From Marinobacter bryozoorum (lineage in GTDB: Bacteria > Pseudomonadota > Gammaproteobacteria > Pseudomonadales > Oleiphilaceae): DNA of 64,000 nt. Shown one piece after another: positions 8,745 through 17,541 of this stretch. Each line of letters opens with the position of its first letter. The stretch's first letter is position 1. The notes beneath the pieces are model-generated. The model ran no database searches. It was not told where the DNA came from and saw only the letters and a program-made list of their open reading frames with translations. A program made the translations under genes and the position numbers. The stretch lies in contig NZ_JAKZAH010000002.1 in NCBI RefSeq assembly GCF_023156245.1, positions 1 through 64,000 on the forward strand. Reading direction: 5' to 3'.

Positions 8745-9230
8745 TCACTGGGGATTCGCAGCCCCAAGACGTTTTACAGGGCTGACACACAGGTTTTGCT
8801 CCTGGATTTTATCTATGGTCGCCTGTTTTGACCGCTCAATAATTTTCGTCGAGCCCGGAACCACCAGCCTTGCTATCGGCTTATACTCGAAAAAGGCGAC
8901 CGTGCCCGGCTGCGCCTCGAACATCATCTCATCTTCAAACCCGAACATGTCCGGATGGTCCGCCTCCACCAGGTAGTCACCAGGGGCAAGTTCAATACGG
9001 ACAAAACAGGCTGCACTGGTCTCAACAGTGTGGTCACCGATATAAATATCCAAAAAATGCATCCCGAAATGGGACTCCCTGTCCCGATATAGATACATAA
9101 CCCCACGTTCATCGTCCGGTTCAAAGGAAAGTGATAAAACTCCCTGCTCAGAGTCTCGGTCAACTGACGGGACAGTGGTACAACCATAGGCCCCAAACAG
9201 AATCATGGCCAAAACGACAATCTGCTTCAT
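8745..9230 (-). CDS. Small DUF2846-like lipoprotein
   Basis: A 161-residue predicted lipoprotein: signal peptide MKQIVVLAMILFGAYGC with lipobox, then a short domain with the pattern YLYRD...IYIGD...ELAPGDYLVEA typical of DUF2846-type periplasmic domains of unknown function. The start was moved to the ATG with AGGAG eight bases upstream; the longer upstream frame would bury the signal peptide. Its upstream region is full of short repeats. Assignment to DUF2846 is by pattern memory and moderately sure. Confidence 0.7.
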   Translation of the reverse strand: MKQIVVLAMILFGAYGCTTVPSVDRDSEQGVLSLSFEPDDERGVMYLYRDRESHFGMHFLDIYIGDHTVETSAACFVRIELAPGDYLVEADHPDMFGFEDEMMFEAQPGTVAFFEYKPIARLVVPGSTKIIERSKQATIDKIQEQNLCVSPVKRLGAANPQ

Positions 9231-9410
9231 ATCAACTCCTGAACGCGGTACCTGGACAACAGATTCAGGCGCCGCGCATCGCTGAACCCTCTCGAATGCC
9301 ACCTAAGGTGACCTCTGGCTAATATCGATGGGCAGAATACTGTTTTGCCAGTATCAGGTCCGTTTCGAAGCGTTACTGGTTTGAAAAATGGCGTAAAACA
9401 GGGCTGAGGA

Positions 9411-9446
9411 GGCAAAACGCAAGAGTGCGGCAAAACGCAAGAGTGC
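9411..9446. repeat. Perfect 18-bp tandem duplication
   Basis: The unit GGCAAAACGCAAGAGTGC occurs twice with no gap (9411-9428 and 9429-9446). The end of the second copy runs into the GTGCCTGTCC motif at 9443. Immediately after, TGTCCATGGCCCT at 9448-9460 is repeated with one change at 9465-9477. Confidence 0.9.
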
Positions 9447-9452
9447 CTGTCC
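9443..9452. repeat. GTGCCTGTCC motif, copy 1 (REP-type end)
   Basis: First of four same-orientation copies of GTGCCTGTCC in intergenic DNA of the 9.4-14.2 kb accessory region. One copy abuts a REP-associated transposase remnant, so these are probably remnants of the repeats mobilised by that enzyme family. Confidence 0.65.
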
Positions 9453-9502
9453 ATGGCCCTAACGTGTCCATAGCCCTCGACGGTGCTTATCACTCAGTCC
9501 AC

Positions 9503-10144
9503 TCAATGCGTGGAGATCCGTGCGGTCTGACGGGAGGCTTTTACGTTCGTCCACGGAAGGTTTACCGGTAAGTTCCAGTTGGCTTTCGTGGCCTGGGCAA
9601 TCAATGACTGGAGTACCTGGTGCGCATGCGTGGCTTCCAGCGACAACGCCAGGACGGGCACCTGCTGGCCATTTTTCAGCATGGACTCGGGCATTGGCAA
9701 GCCCTTGAATGCCAGTTGCAACCGGTCCCGGGCCTGCTGAGCGTTCAGTTCGGTAGCCAGGAATACCCGGGATGCCGATATATCGGCGTATCGCTGTTCC
9801 CCGGCTCTTGCGGGCTCGGTACTTTCATTCGACGATGACTCAGCCTTTGCACAGGTATCCTGGGCCCGCCCTCTGTCCGCCTCTTGCTGATGCTGCTGCA
9901 CCGCCTGCTGATGGGACAGCTCCAGAACTTCCTGCCAGTAGTTGGCCGGTGTTTGGTCCAGTCCACTGAGGGCTGGCAACCGATCAAGGATCTGCTTCAA
10001 CACCAGCAAGACCATTCGTCGCGTCAGCAACAAAGTGGTCGTACCGGCTTCTTTCAATTCGGTGGTTAGCAGCAGGCGGTCTTCAATAGGATTAAAGCCA
10101 ATCGAAAACTGGTGGCCCACCGGATACGACGTTTGTTCACTCAT
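9503..10144 (-). CDS. Hypothetical protein, 213 residues
   Basis: No family recognised. The N-terminal 65 residues look like an alternating strand region followed by an aliphatic, amphipathic helix (TRRMVLLVLKQILDRL). The middle is Gln/Glu/Ser-rich and low-complexity (residues about 75-115). The C-terminal part is again mixed alpha/beta. There is no signal peptide or membrane segment. The start MSEQTS was chosen with GGAG seven bases upstream. It is divergent from the OpgB-like gene and may belong to the accessory surface cluster, but nothing in the sequence proves that. Confidence 0.65.
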   Translation of the reverse strand: MSEQTSYPVGHQFSIGFNPIEDRLLLTTELKEAGTTTLLLTRRMVLLVLKQILDRLPALSGLDQTPANYWQEVLELSHQQAVQQHQQEADRGRAQDTCAKAESSSNESTEPARAGEQRYADISASRVFLATELNAQQARDRLQLAFKGLPMPESMLKNGQQVPVLALSLEATHAHQVLQSLIAQATKANWNLPVNLPWTNVKASRQTARISTH

Positions 10145-10197
10145 CAAGGACTCCATCGGGGATTAATGGAAGGAATGATAACGGAAGGAGGGACGGG

Positions 10198-10207
10198 GTG
10201 CCTGTCC
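10198..10207. repeat. GTGCCTGTCC motif, copy 2 (REP-type end)
   Basis: Copy of GTGCCTGTCC followed by ACGAAAA, matching the extended context of the copy at 13520 (ACGGAAAAA). It lies in the divergent intergenic region between the hypothetical gene and the OpgB-like gene. Confidence 0.65.
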
Positions 10208-10333
10208 ACGAAAACAACGCAACCTGGGCAAAGATAGCAGTGCAAAGACCGACCATTCAGCCCTCGCCTCCTACACCCGATCACGGTAGCATTTCACATC
10301 ACCCAGCCGATATTCACTTGGTTTAACCCTGCC

Positions 10334-12715
10334 ATGCTCTTTCTTTCTGCAACCCTGACGCTCTGCGCCCTGATACTTTTTGCGCAAACCCTGAAGACCA
10401 GGCTGGCGTCAATGGCGGTCTCTGCTTTGCTATTTACATCACTATCCAGCCTTGGGCTTTACGCCATATCCGACTACCTGACCGGAAATGGTATTGACGA
10501 AGCGTTGATCTACCACATTTCCAGCGACCTGGGCGGGGCGGGCTTTGGCGCCTTTACGGGTTTAATCGCGTTATCCGTAGCCTATCTGATCGTTGTCGTA
10601 ATCATCAGTGTACTGGCCTACCGGGTCAGCCGTTCCGAGAGACGTCCCCACTTCGGCCGGGCACGGATGGGCCTTGCCTTAGCGGCATTAACGCTGTCAT
10701 TCCTGTCCAACCCTGCCCTTCAGGATCTGGCCAGGCTGCATAAAAGTGGCCTGTTCGCCGCCACCGCACCGGTCGAGCCTGCACCTTCGGCGTATAGCGT
10801 GCCGGCCGAACTGAACGCCCCGAGCACCGCCCCGCGAAACATAGTCTATCTCTACCTGGAATCGGTGGAGCGAACCTATCTCGATGAGAATCGCTTCCCG
10901 GGTCTGATGCCGAACCTGGCAAGGCTTGAAAAAAATGCTCTGAGTTTTACCGATATCCGGCAGGTTTGGAGCACTGGCTGGACTATTGCCGGAATGACTG
11001 CCTCCCAGTGTGGCGTGCCCCTGGCTCGTTTTATCCAGACCGGCTCCAACTCAATGTCCGGGGTGGATGAGTTCCTTCCTGGCGCTGTCTGCCTCGGCGA
11101 CCTGTTATCAGCCCAAGGGTACAATCTGCATTACCTGGGCGGGTCGTCACTGTCGTTCGCGGGCAAGGGAGCCTTCTATCGCACCCACCAGTTTGACAGG
11201 ACAGAGGGCCTCAAGGAGCTTCAACCCCTACTGGAAGACCCTGACTATACCTCGGTCTGGGGGCTGTATGACGACAGCCTCTACGACATCGCTACTGAGC
11301 GGTTCCGGCAACTGTCCGCCAGCGGCGAGCCCTTTGGCCTGTTCCTGTTAACCCTGGACACTCACCACCCGGAAGGCCATATGTCGGAGGGCTGTCAGGG
11401 GCTTGCTTACGGCGACGGAACCAACCCCATATTAAATGCAGTTCATTGCGCCGATCGCATGGCGGCCCGGTTTATCGAATCACTTCGCAACAGTCCTCAT
11501 TTCGACGACACGCTGATTGTTGTGGCTTCCGATCACCTGGCGCTTAGAAACAGCGCCTGGGAAACCCTGGAAAGTGGACCCAGACGCAATTTGTTGATGG
11601 TGCTGGGAGAGGACGTGCCAACCAGGCAGGTCGACAAGCCCGGGTCTACCCTCGATATAGGTCCAACAACATTGGACTTGCTGGGCTACCCGACACCGGC
11701 CCTGGGGTTTGGCCGGAACCTGATGGCCACAAAGGAAACCCTGGTCACGTCAAAGGCGCCCGCCGACGAGTTCCTGTCCAGCCAAAAGGGTTGGCTGTCG
11801 GGGCTTTGGGAGTTTCCATCCGTAACAACTGGCATTACGTTCAATGCGGACGAGCAACGTTTGCAGATGAACAAGCGCCACGTTCAGTATCCGGTTATTT
11901 TTCTGCTTAACGAAAGGCTCAATGTCCAGGAACTTCGGTTCGAGTTTGACAATCCCACACCACTACCACAGCAACTGGCGGGGCTTGATCCTGACCAGCG
12001 GTTTATCTGGGTTGACCGGTGCAACAGGGTGGACTGGCTTGCCACCACTAGCGTCACTTATGATTCCCAGTACTGTGCGGTCCTTGGCAGTCTATCCCAT
12101 GAAAACAATATGCTCCTGCAGCTGCAGGACAACATGACGGTCACCGCACGGCAGGTCTATCAATCATTCGATGCCCTGAGTACCGATGCTTCGACCTACC
12201 ATAACCGTCGCCAGACCCTGAAGCACCTGGAGAAGTTTGGCACTCCACTGGTCAATGAGCTGGCCACCGGCGATGCCACACTGGCATCCCACATCGCGCG
12301 ATCAGCCGGTGGTATCGAGTCAGGCGAGTCCTACGTCCTGAACGTCGAGACCGGAACGAAGGCATCACTGCAACGAGGCGTTTCCCTGCTTGGCCTCAGG
12401 AGGTCATCGTCCCCGGAAATCATCAGCCACCAGGATACCTGCGCCGGGGAGGGCGTAAACTCAGGATCGAATTTCAACGATCTGATGACCGACCACGCCA
12501 ACGACTACGAGAATTTCGCTGTTGTCGCCCATGATAGCGCGGTTTGTGGAAACGGAGGCCTGGAAAGGCTGCTAACGGACACGCCGCTGTCAAAGTGGCA
12601 GGAAATCACCCTTCGCCGTCCCTACATCGGACTGATCTCACCGGGCGCCCCGCCCTACGAATCCGTTGGCCGGGCTGAAGATGCGCTGGTGGTTTTGCCT
12701 GTTCCGTCGACGTGA
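10334..12715 (+). CDS. OpgB/LTA-synthase-like membrane phosphoglycerol transferase (sulfatase fold)
   Basis: A 793-residue inner-membrane enzyme. Residues 1-125 hold about four membrane segments; the rest should be periplasmic. The catalytic domain is of the alkaline-phosphatase/sulfatase superfamily, subgroup of OpgB (MdoB) and lipoteichoic-acid synthase: YLYLESVERTYLDENRFPGL, the nucleophile threonine region STGWTIAGMTASQCG near residue 215, LTLDTHHPEG near 340 and VASDHLA near 397. Known relatives move phosphoglycerol or phosphoethanolamine from phospholipids onto periplasmic glucans, teichoic acids or lipid A. Next to a polysaccharide export locus it might decorate surface glycan, which is inference. 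The last 270 residues are poorly conserved in appearance. Confidence 0.85.
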   Translation: MLFLSATLTLCALILFAQTLKTRLASMAVSALLFTSLSSLGLYAISDYLTGNGIDEALIYHISSDLGGAGFGAFTGLIALSVAYLIVVVIISVLAYRVSRSERRPHFGRARMGLALAALTLSFLSNPALQDLARLHKSGLFAATAPVEPAPSAYSVPAELNAPSTAPRNIVYLYLESVERTYLDENRFPGLMPNLARLEKNALSFTDIRQVWSTGWTIAGMTASQCGVPLARFIQTGSNSMSGVDEFLPGAVCLGDLLSAQGYNLHYLGGSSLSFAGKGAFYRTHQFDRTEGLKELQPLLEDPDYTSVWGLYDDSLYDIATERFRQLSASGEPFGLFLLTLDTHHPEGHMSEGCQGLAYGDGTNPILNAVHCADRMAARFIESLRNSPHFDDTLIVVASDHLALRNSAWETLESGPRRNLLMVLGEDVPTRQVDKPGSTLDIGPTTLDLLGYPTPALGFGRNLMATKETLVTSKAPADEFLSSQKGWLSGLWEFPSVTTGITFNADEQRLQMNKRHVQYPVIFLLNERLNVQELRFEFDNPTPLPQQLAGLDPDQRFIWVDRCNRVDWLATTSVTYDSQYCAVLGSLSHENNMLLQLQDNMTVTARQVYQSFDALSTDASTYHNRRQTLKHLEKFGTPLVNELATGDATLASHIARSAGGIESGESYVLNVETGTKASLQRGVSLLGLRRSSSPEIISHQDTCAGEGVNSGSNFNDLMTDHANDYENFAVVAHDSAVCGNGGLERLLTDTPLSKWQEITLRRPYIGLISPGAPPYESVGRAEDALVVLPVPST

Positions 12716-12791
12716 CGACTACCGGGGGGGGGTCGAGATTATTAGCCTGACAAGAGTGAGAAGTGGGGGAATATGACGAAGGGGTGCCGGC

Positions 12792-12813
12792 CCAGTGTAG
12801 ACACTGGTATACT
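12792..12813 (+). promoter_or_regulatory. Promoter and palindromic operator of the toxin-antitoxin operon
   Basis: A perfect inverted repeat CCAGTGT-AG-ACACTGG at 12792-12807 is directly followed by TATACT (12808-12813), a near-consensus -10 box with extended TGn (12805-12807). No good -35 is present, typical of extended -10 promoters. The palindrome fills the spacer, so binding of the antitoxin or the toxin-antitoxin complex there would block RNA polymerase. Confidence 0.75.
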
Positions 12814-12848
12814 TTTGTTTCATAGATTTGTGTAACAAGGAGGCTTCG

Positions 12849-13082
12849 ATGGAAGCGACTACGAGGGACCTACGCCTGCATACGAAAGAAGTACTCTCTG
12901 CAACCCGCCGGGGCGAGGACGTCATCATCACCTATCGAGGTAAACCCACTGCCCGTCTGGTCCCGATTCAAGAGGAGCAAAAGGCAGATAGAAACCCCGG
13001 TTTCGGAATGTGGGCTGACCATCAGGAATTGGGCGTGGACCAACAAGTCAGGAATCTTAGAAAGCGACGGAAGTTTGACTGA
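12849..13082 (+). CDS. Type II antitoxin, Phd/YefM-like
   Basis: A 77-residue DNA-binding antitoxin. The N-terminal half (EATTRDLRLHTKEVLSATRRGEDVIITYRGKPTARLVPI) is the Phd/YefM fold that dimerises and binds the operator. The short charged C-terminal tail should wrap the toxin. The start ATG at 12849 has a perfect AAGGAGG five bases upstream; the in-frame upstream codons belong to the ribosome site. Its stop overlaps the toxin start (TGATG), giving translational coupling. The partner is a PIN-domain toxin, a mixed pairing (Phd-type antitoxin with VapC-type toxin) that is known in other genomes. Confidence 0.9.
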   Translation: MEATTRDLRLHTKEVLSATRRGEDVIITYRGKPTARLVPIQEEQKADRNPGFGMWADHQELGVDQQVRNLRKRRKFD

Positions 13083-13459
13083 TGCTGGTAGACACGGATG
13101 TATTGATATGGGCTTTCAGGGGAAATGACAAAGCAGCGGACTATCTCGACCGCCAACCCGGCTTCTCGATTTCGATCGTAACCTATATGGAACTGATTCA
13201 GGGCGCCCGCAACCGGACAGAAATGCAACTGATCAGAAAGACATTGCGCTACTGGAGCGCCCAGATTGAGCAGGTAAACGAAACAATATCTTCGCGCGCT
13301 GCCTTCCTGGTGGAAGAGTATGCGTTGAGCCACAACATGGAGCTTGCAGATGCACTGATTGCATCATCGGCACTCTCAATCGGAGACACGCTGATGACCT
13401 CAAATGATAAACACTACCGCTTCATCCCCGGCCTTGAGGTTAACATATTTCGCCCATGA
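13082..13459 (+). CDS. PIN-domain ribonuclease toxin, VapC-like
   Basis: A 125-residue PIN-domain endoribonuclease. The acidic metal site is complete: Asp4 and Asp6 in LVDTDVLIW, Glu37 in YMELIQG, Asp90 in ELADALIA and Asp109 in TSNDKHY. VapC-family toxins usually cut initiator tRNA or a loop in 23S rRNA when freed from antitoxin; the target here is unknown. All catalytic residues are present, so it appears active. It is translated by overlap with the antitoxin gene. The pair sits in a repeat-rich accessory stretch and is probably acquired. Confidence 0.92.
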   Translation: MLVDTDVLIWAFRGNDKAADYLDRQPGFSISIVTYMELIQGARNRTEMQLIRKTLRYWSAQIEQVNETISSRAAFLVEEYALSHNMELADALIASSALSIGDTLMTSNDKHYRFIPGLEVNIFRP

Positions 13460-13519
13460 GCTTCAGGGCCATGCCTCATCTTCATCACTCGTCAGCAGGA
13501 GCACGGTGCAGGAGAAGCG

Positions 13520-13529
13520 GTGCCTGTCC
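13520..13529. repeat. GTGCCTGTCC motif, copy 3, at the transposase remnant
   Basis: GTGCCTGTCC followed by ACGGAAAAA, lying at the very 5' edge of the transposase fragment. It supplies the GTG that opens the fragment's frame, so the reading frame across the repeat is probably accidental. Confidence 0.7.
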
Positions 13530-13954
13530 ACGGAAAAAGCCACGTCGACTTGAACCCTATCCGGGCGGCGATTGCCGACACACCGGAAACGTCCGACTAC
13601 ACCAGCATCAAGGAACGCATTCAGCCACAGTTCAACCTGGCAGACGCCATCCAGAATCAACTCGAACAGCAGGCTCTAAACGACTTTACCGTTCCCCTCA
13701 AGCCCCTGCTGGGCTTCGAGGAAGTCATTCGTAACCACGACCAGCGTGGTCTTCTGTTCCGGCAGGATGACTACCTGACGCTGGTGGACGAAACCGGACG
13801 GATTACCCGGGACGATAAGCGGGGTGCCATGTCACCTACCCTCCGCCCCATTCTCGAACGCCTGAACCTGGACCCGGAGCGCTGGTGTCATCGGGCGACG
13901 GCGTTCGAAGCCTCCTACACGGACTACCGCAAGGAACACCAACGAGCGGCGTAG
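13520..13954 (+). pseudogene. Truncated REP-associated (Y1/IS200-like) transposase, C-terminal fragment
   Basis: The frame contains the C-terminal part of the long Y1-type transposase family: HVDLNPIRAAIADTPETSDYTSI, then the tail LTLVDETGRITRDDKRGA...PILERLNLDPERW typical of its end. The N-terminal half, with the HUH metal site and catalytic tyrosine, is missing. The family's usual AYVDLNP is joined almost directly to the repeat GTGCCTGTCC (13520-13529), so an internal deletion appears to have fused the element's left repeat to the middle of the gene. The fragment of 144 codons cannot be an active transposase. Confidence 0.85.
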
Positions 13955-14183
13955 CCGCCCTCTTCTGCCCCAGCATTTCCTCAGACTGGCTGACCGGCTC
14001 AGGGCCTGCCCCTGCCTGCTACTTGACGTTCAACACCAAACACCGACGAAATCGCATTGGATGCGACGCTGACTGCGATCGATTTTCACCATAACGTTGA
14101 ATTATGCGCAATCGGAGGGCGCGAGGGACAACTGGAAGAGAAAGGAAAAGAAAAAAGAAGGAAGAAGGGGGAAGAAAGAAGGG

Positions 14184-14193
14184 GTGCCTGTCC
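14184..14193. repeat. GTGCCTGTCC motif, copy 4 (REP-type end)
   Basis: GTGCCTGTCC followed by AGGGAAAC, in the same orientation as the other three copies. With copy 3 it brackets the transposase remnant and could mark the right edge of the old element. Confidence 0.6.
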
Positions 14194-14227
14194 AGGGAAA
14201 CCACCAACCACGCTTACCCAAAATAAA

Positions 14228-14253
14228 AAACCCCGACAAAAATGCCGGGGTTT
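14228..14253 (-). terminator. Intrinsic terminator of the S-layer-like gene
   Basis: Stem AAACCCCG/CGGGGTTT (14228-14235 with 14246-14253), ten-base loop, followed on the minus strand by TTTTTTATTTT. It lies about 90 bases after the stop at 14340 and is correctly oriented. Confidence 0.88.
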
Positions 14254-14339
14254 CGCTCTACCCTTCCCAGTTCTTAGAACGTCGAGGGCAGTGGCCAGGC
14301 TCGGAAAGCTACCTGGCCAATCTACTTCACAAGCGCTTC

Positions 14340-17300
14340 TTAGACAGCTTGCGTCATATCAACGCTGTCACCGAAGTCATAGGTACCGATCAGCTGAGCC
14401 TGAGTCGCAACGGTATCGCCATCGCTGTTCAGTCCAACTGTCAGATCCCATGCCTGGTACGCACCGTCATCACCGTCATCTTCGATCATCAGTACGGCTT
14501 TATATGCGTTGCCAACATAGTCGCCGTCGCTGAAGTCAGTGACGATATCTGTGATATCACCATAGGCTTCATCACCGTTCAAGGCAGCCAACAGGTTGGT
14601 GCTGGTGATGCCATCGAAGGTCTCACCATTGGGAGCATCGCCATCGAAGTCCCAGAATGTTACCTGGTTAGCGTCGATTTCGGTGTTGGAGTAACCACCT
14701 TTAACCAGAACCTGAGAAATCTCAGATGTGCTATCGCTGGTCGGGTTTTGCTCCTTGGTTACCAGGTAGTTGGAGAAGTCCAGGCTATCTACGCCGGACT
14801 CACCGGTAGCGTCAGTGAAGTTAACAATGGTGTTGAAACCATTACCGTACTCACTGAACTTGATGGTCTCAGAGCTGTTAGCTTCAGTGCTGAGTACAAC
14901 CAGGTCGCTACCTGCGCCCAGGTCGACGACAGTGCCGTTGCTTCCATAACCACCTTCTTCGGCGAAGAAGCCATCCTGAGCATTGGCTACTTGTTCGCTC
15001 TGCAAGTGACCAGCCTGGAAGTCATAGGTGGAGTCGCTCACGGCTTCCTTGACCGCTTGTTCGATGGTGTCTTGCTGACCGGGGCGAACATAACGGGCGT
15101 CGGCTTCGTCGAGGGCATCAGCCTCGAGCAGCTTAAACTGCAAACTTTGCTCGTTAAATACACCATCCACCTTCGAGGTGATCACCAAGCTACCATCAGG
15201 GCCGTTTCCGGCCATTAACAGTTTGCTAAGTACCGCATCTTCGTTAATTGCACGCTTGATCGCTTCGTTGATATCAGTTGCATCGCCCAGCACTTCACCC
15301 GGGCCAAGGATATCTACCACACTTTCATAGCCATCATTCCAACCAAGCGCTTCGGAGGAGGCGTCAGAGAAAGTAACCGCGATCTGGGCGCCGTAAAGAA
15401 TGGCACGACTATCCGTATAGTCGGTATCAATCTCAGAGAGCGTATACAGGTCAAACGCAGGGGTCTCACCTTCATCTGCAGAAAAGAGGTCAACAGTCCA
15501 AGACGATTTGGCACCAGTGTTGTCGGTATAAACAACGTCGTTACCAGAACCTGCAACAACGGTAGCAGAGGCATTGTTAAACACGGTAAGGTCGACCATA
15601 TCGTCGCCACTGCCAGTGTTCACGTTAATGACCTGATTACCCACAATCGGCTCAGCCGAAACAGTAACCATCACTGAGTCGTTACCAGCACCAGTGGTGT
15701 AATTGAAAGATCCAGCTTCGGTCAGGGAAGCATCGAACCAAACATTACCACCGCCAGTCGCATTCAGAGTATTAACGTTCTGAGCTGCATTCTCATTACC
15801 GATGGTCAGATCACCCAGGAACTGAGTGGCGTTGATCATGTCAACAGTGCCACCAAATGGCAGGTCGTCGCCGTAATCATTTTCACCACGAACAGTCAGA
15901 CTAGCGTGAGTCTCACCAGCCACGTACTCATCAGCAGTGGCGATATTAACAGTACGCAGGGCACCGTTAGTGGAGCTGATCATGCCCAGGTTGCTCGGCT
16001 TGTTATCCGCGCCCAGTACGTCAATGTTGAAGACTTCGATACCGTTGCCTTCGTCTGCGTCCTGAGACTTACCACCGATCACCAGGTTGCCGCCTTCACC
16101 TTCACGACCAACCTTGTGCAGGTCAACGTTAACGGTTACAGGCTTGTCCAGCTGCTGAGACGGCTGGTTGTCGAAATCACCGTAGATATCGAACGCACCA
16201 GTGGCGTCTTCCGGAGACAGGAAGCCAGTCGGCTCCAGCTCACGACCCAGGCTGTCGATGATGGTGATTGCCGGGATGGTAACCAGGTTACCGAAGTCGT
16301 TGTAGGTAGCGTCGGTGTTGGTCCGGTCTACAACTACAGACAGGCCTTCCAGTGCGGAGTTACCATCAGCAACCTGCTGGTCGATAGATGCTTGCAGGCC
16401 AGCTGCGAAAGCTTCCCAGGTGTCAGCGGCTTCAGCCACGTCTACGGGCATTGCAATGTCGACCGGCTCGCCGTCCAGGTTCAGGGATACACCAAAACGC
16501 TCGATGTTGAGCAGCGGTGCATTCTGGTAGTCCTGGCTATCTTCGTCCAGCAGCCAGTAGTTGGCCTGGGAGGTAGTGCGGGACTGGCCGGCCAGCAGGT
16601 AGTCTTCGTCGAAGTAAACGGTCAGGTCAGAGGCATCGCCGTCACTGTTGAAGTTGTCAGTGTGATCCATAGTCACAGTAACTTCTTCAGTGTTGCGAGC
16701 CTGGCCGTTACTGGTGAGGGTAGTCAGGTTTTCGATAACCAGGTCACCATCGGAGAAGCTGGAACCGATCTTGTCCACGTCGGCGATATCTTTAGCGTCT
16801 ACGATCACTTCTGCGCTATCGCCGTCCAGATAGTCTTCGATGCTCATGTAAGAAATGCCGTCACGAGCTTCGAACTTGATGTCTTCGACGTTGCGAATAG
16901 TGGGCTGGACGTCCAGCGGCCCCCAGTAACCAGCTTCAGCCGTCAGAATAGCGTCGAGGGTGTCATTACCGCCCTGGCCGTCGATGGTGTCAGCAGTAGA
17001 CAGAGAGTTAACGTTAACGCCCTGATAGGAGTTCCGGACGTCCGTCGAACGTGTCATCGTTAGCTGTACCAACAAGATCATCAGACTCGCCAGTCAGACG
17101 GAAGTCTTCACCCGGAACAGAAGGCTCCTGAGGCTCTTCACCATCAGCATCGGTAGCAGCCTGAGCTTCGGCAACGTTCGCGTCCAAGGTGGCGCGATCG
17201 TCGGCGCCAGCGCCGTTGATCAGGGCGTAAACCAGCAGATCGGCAGGAACGCCAGCGCCTTCGCCGTTCACCCAGTAATCGAAGCCTTCGTCGTCAACAG

Positions 17301-17541
17301 CAGGAACGCGGTCGAACAGGTTGCTGTACAGCTGCTGTACGATAGCGACACGGTCGCCGGACTCGTAGATAGCCTGACCTTCCGGCTGCTCGTTAACAAA
17401 GTTGGAACGAACTTCTTCCAGAGTCAGTGTGCCGGATTTGATCTCTTCAACCCAGTAGTTAAACCCCGTTGCATCAGCAGGACGGCCCAACAGACCGACG
17501 TAAAGCTGCTGAACCTGTTCTTCAACAGTATAAGTTGCCAT
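14340..17541 (-). CDS. Giant S-layer-like DUF4214/RTX-type surface protein, interrupted by a single-base frameshift
   Basis: Two overlapping minus-strand frames make one protein. The first (17541 to about 17045) gives MATYTVEEQVQQLYVGLLGR and two DUF4214 units, then breaks after VGTANDDTFDG. The second continues with VRNSYQGVNVNSLSTADTIDGQGGNDTL to the stop at 14340. Removing one G in GACGGACGTC near 17045 restores a single frame of 1066 residues. The product is acidic, Thr/Asp/Asn-rich, almost Cys-free and lacks a Sec signal. RTX-like calcium motifs appear (GQGGNDTLD, GAGNDSVMV, GSGDDMVDL, GSGNDVVYT, GAGSDLVVL). This fits type I-secreted S-layer or adhesin proteins. Base composition is visibly less GC-rich than its neighbours. 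Whether the shift is real, phase-variable or a sequencing error cannot be told. Confidence 0.82.

Larger units (their letters stand above)
13955..14339. other. Repeat-bearing gap and structured 3' region of the S-layer-like gene
   Basis: No gene is supported. The left part (13955-14215) includes a purine-rich tract near 14130-14183 and a GTGCCTGTCC copy. The right part is the 3' untranslated region of the minus-strand S-layer-like gene. In transcript order it has an 8-bp inverted repeat TGGCCAGG/CCTGGCCA (14292-14299 with 14312-14319), the palindrome GTTCTTAGAAC (14270-14280), and then the terminator at 14228-14253. Confidence 0.65.

Noticed and set aside
14097..15218. A 373-codon plus-strand frame over the end of the S-layer-like gene
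   Set aside because: It lies antisense to the RTX-type protein; its translation shows no family, and it begins in the purine-rich repeat region.
15906..17063. A 385-codon plus-strand frame over the S-layer-like gene
   Set aside because: Antisense shadow; the minus-strand frame has DUF4214 and RTX-like motifs while this has none.
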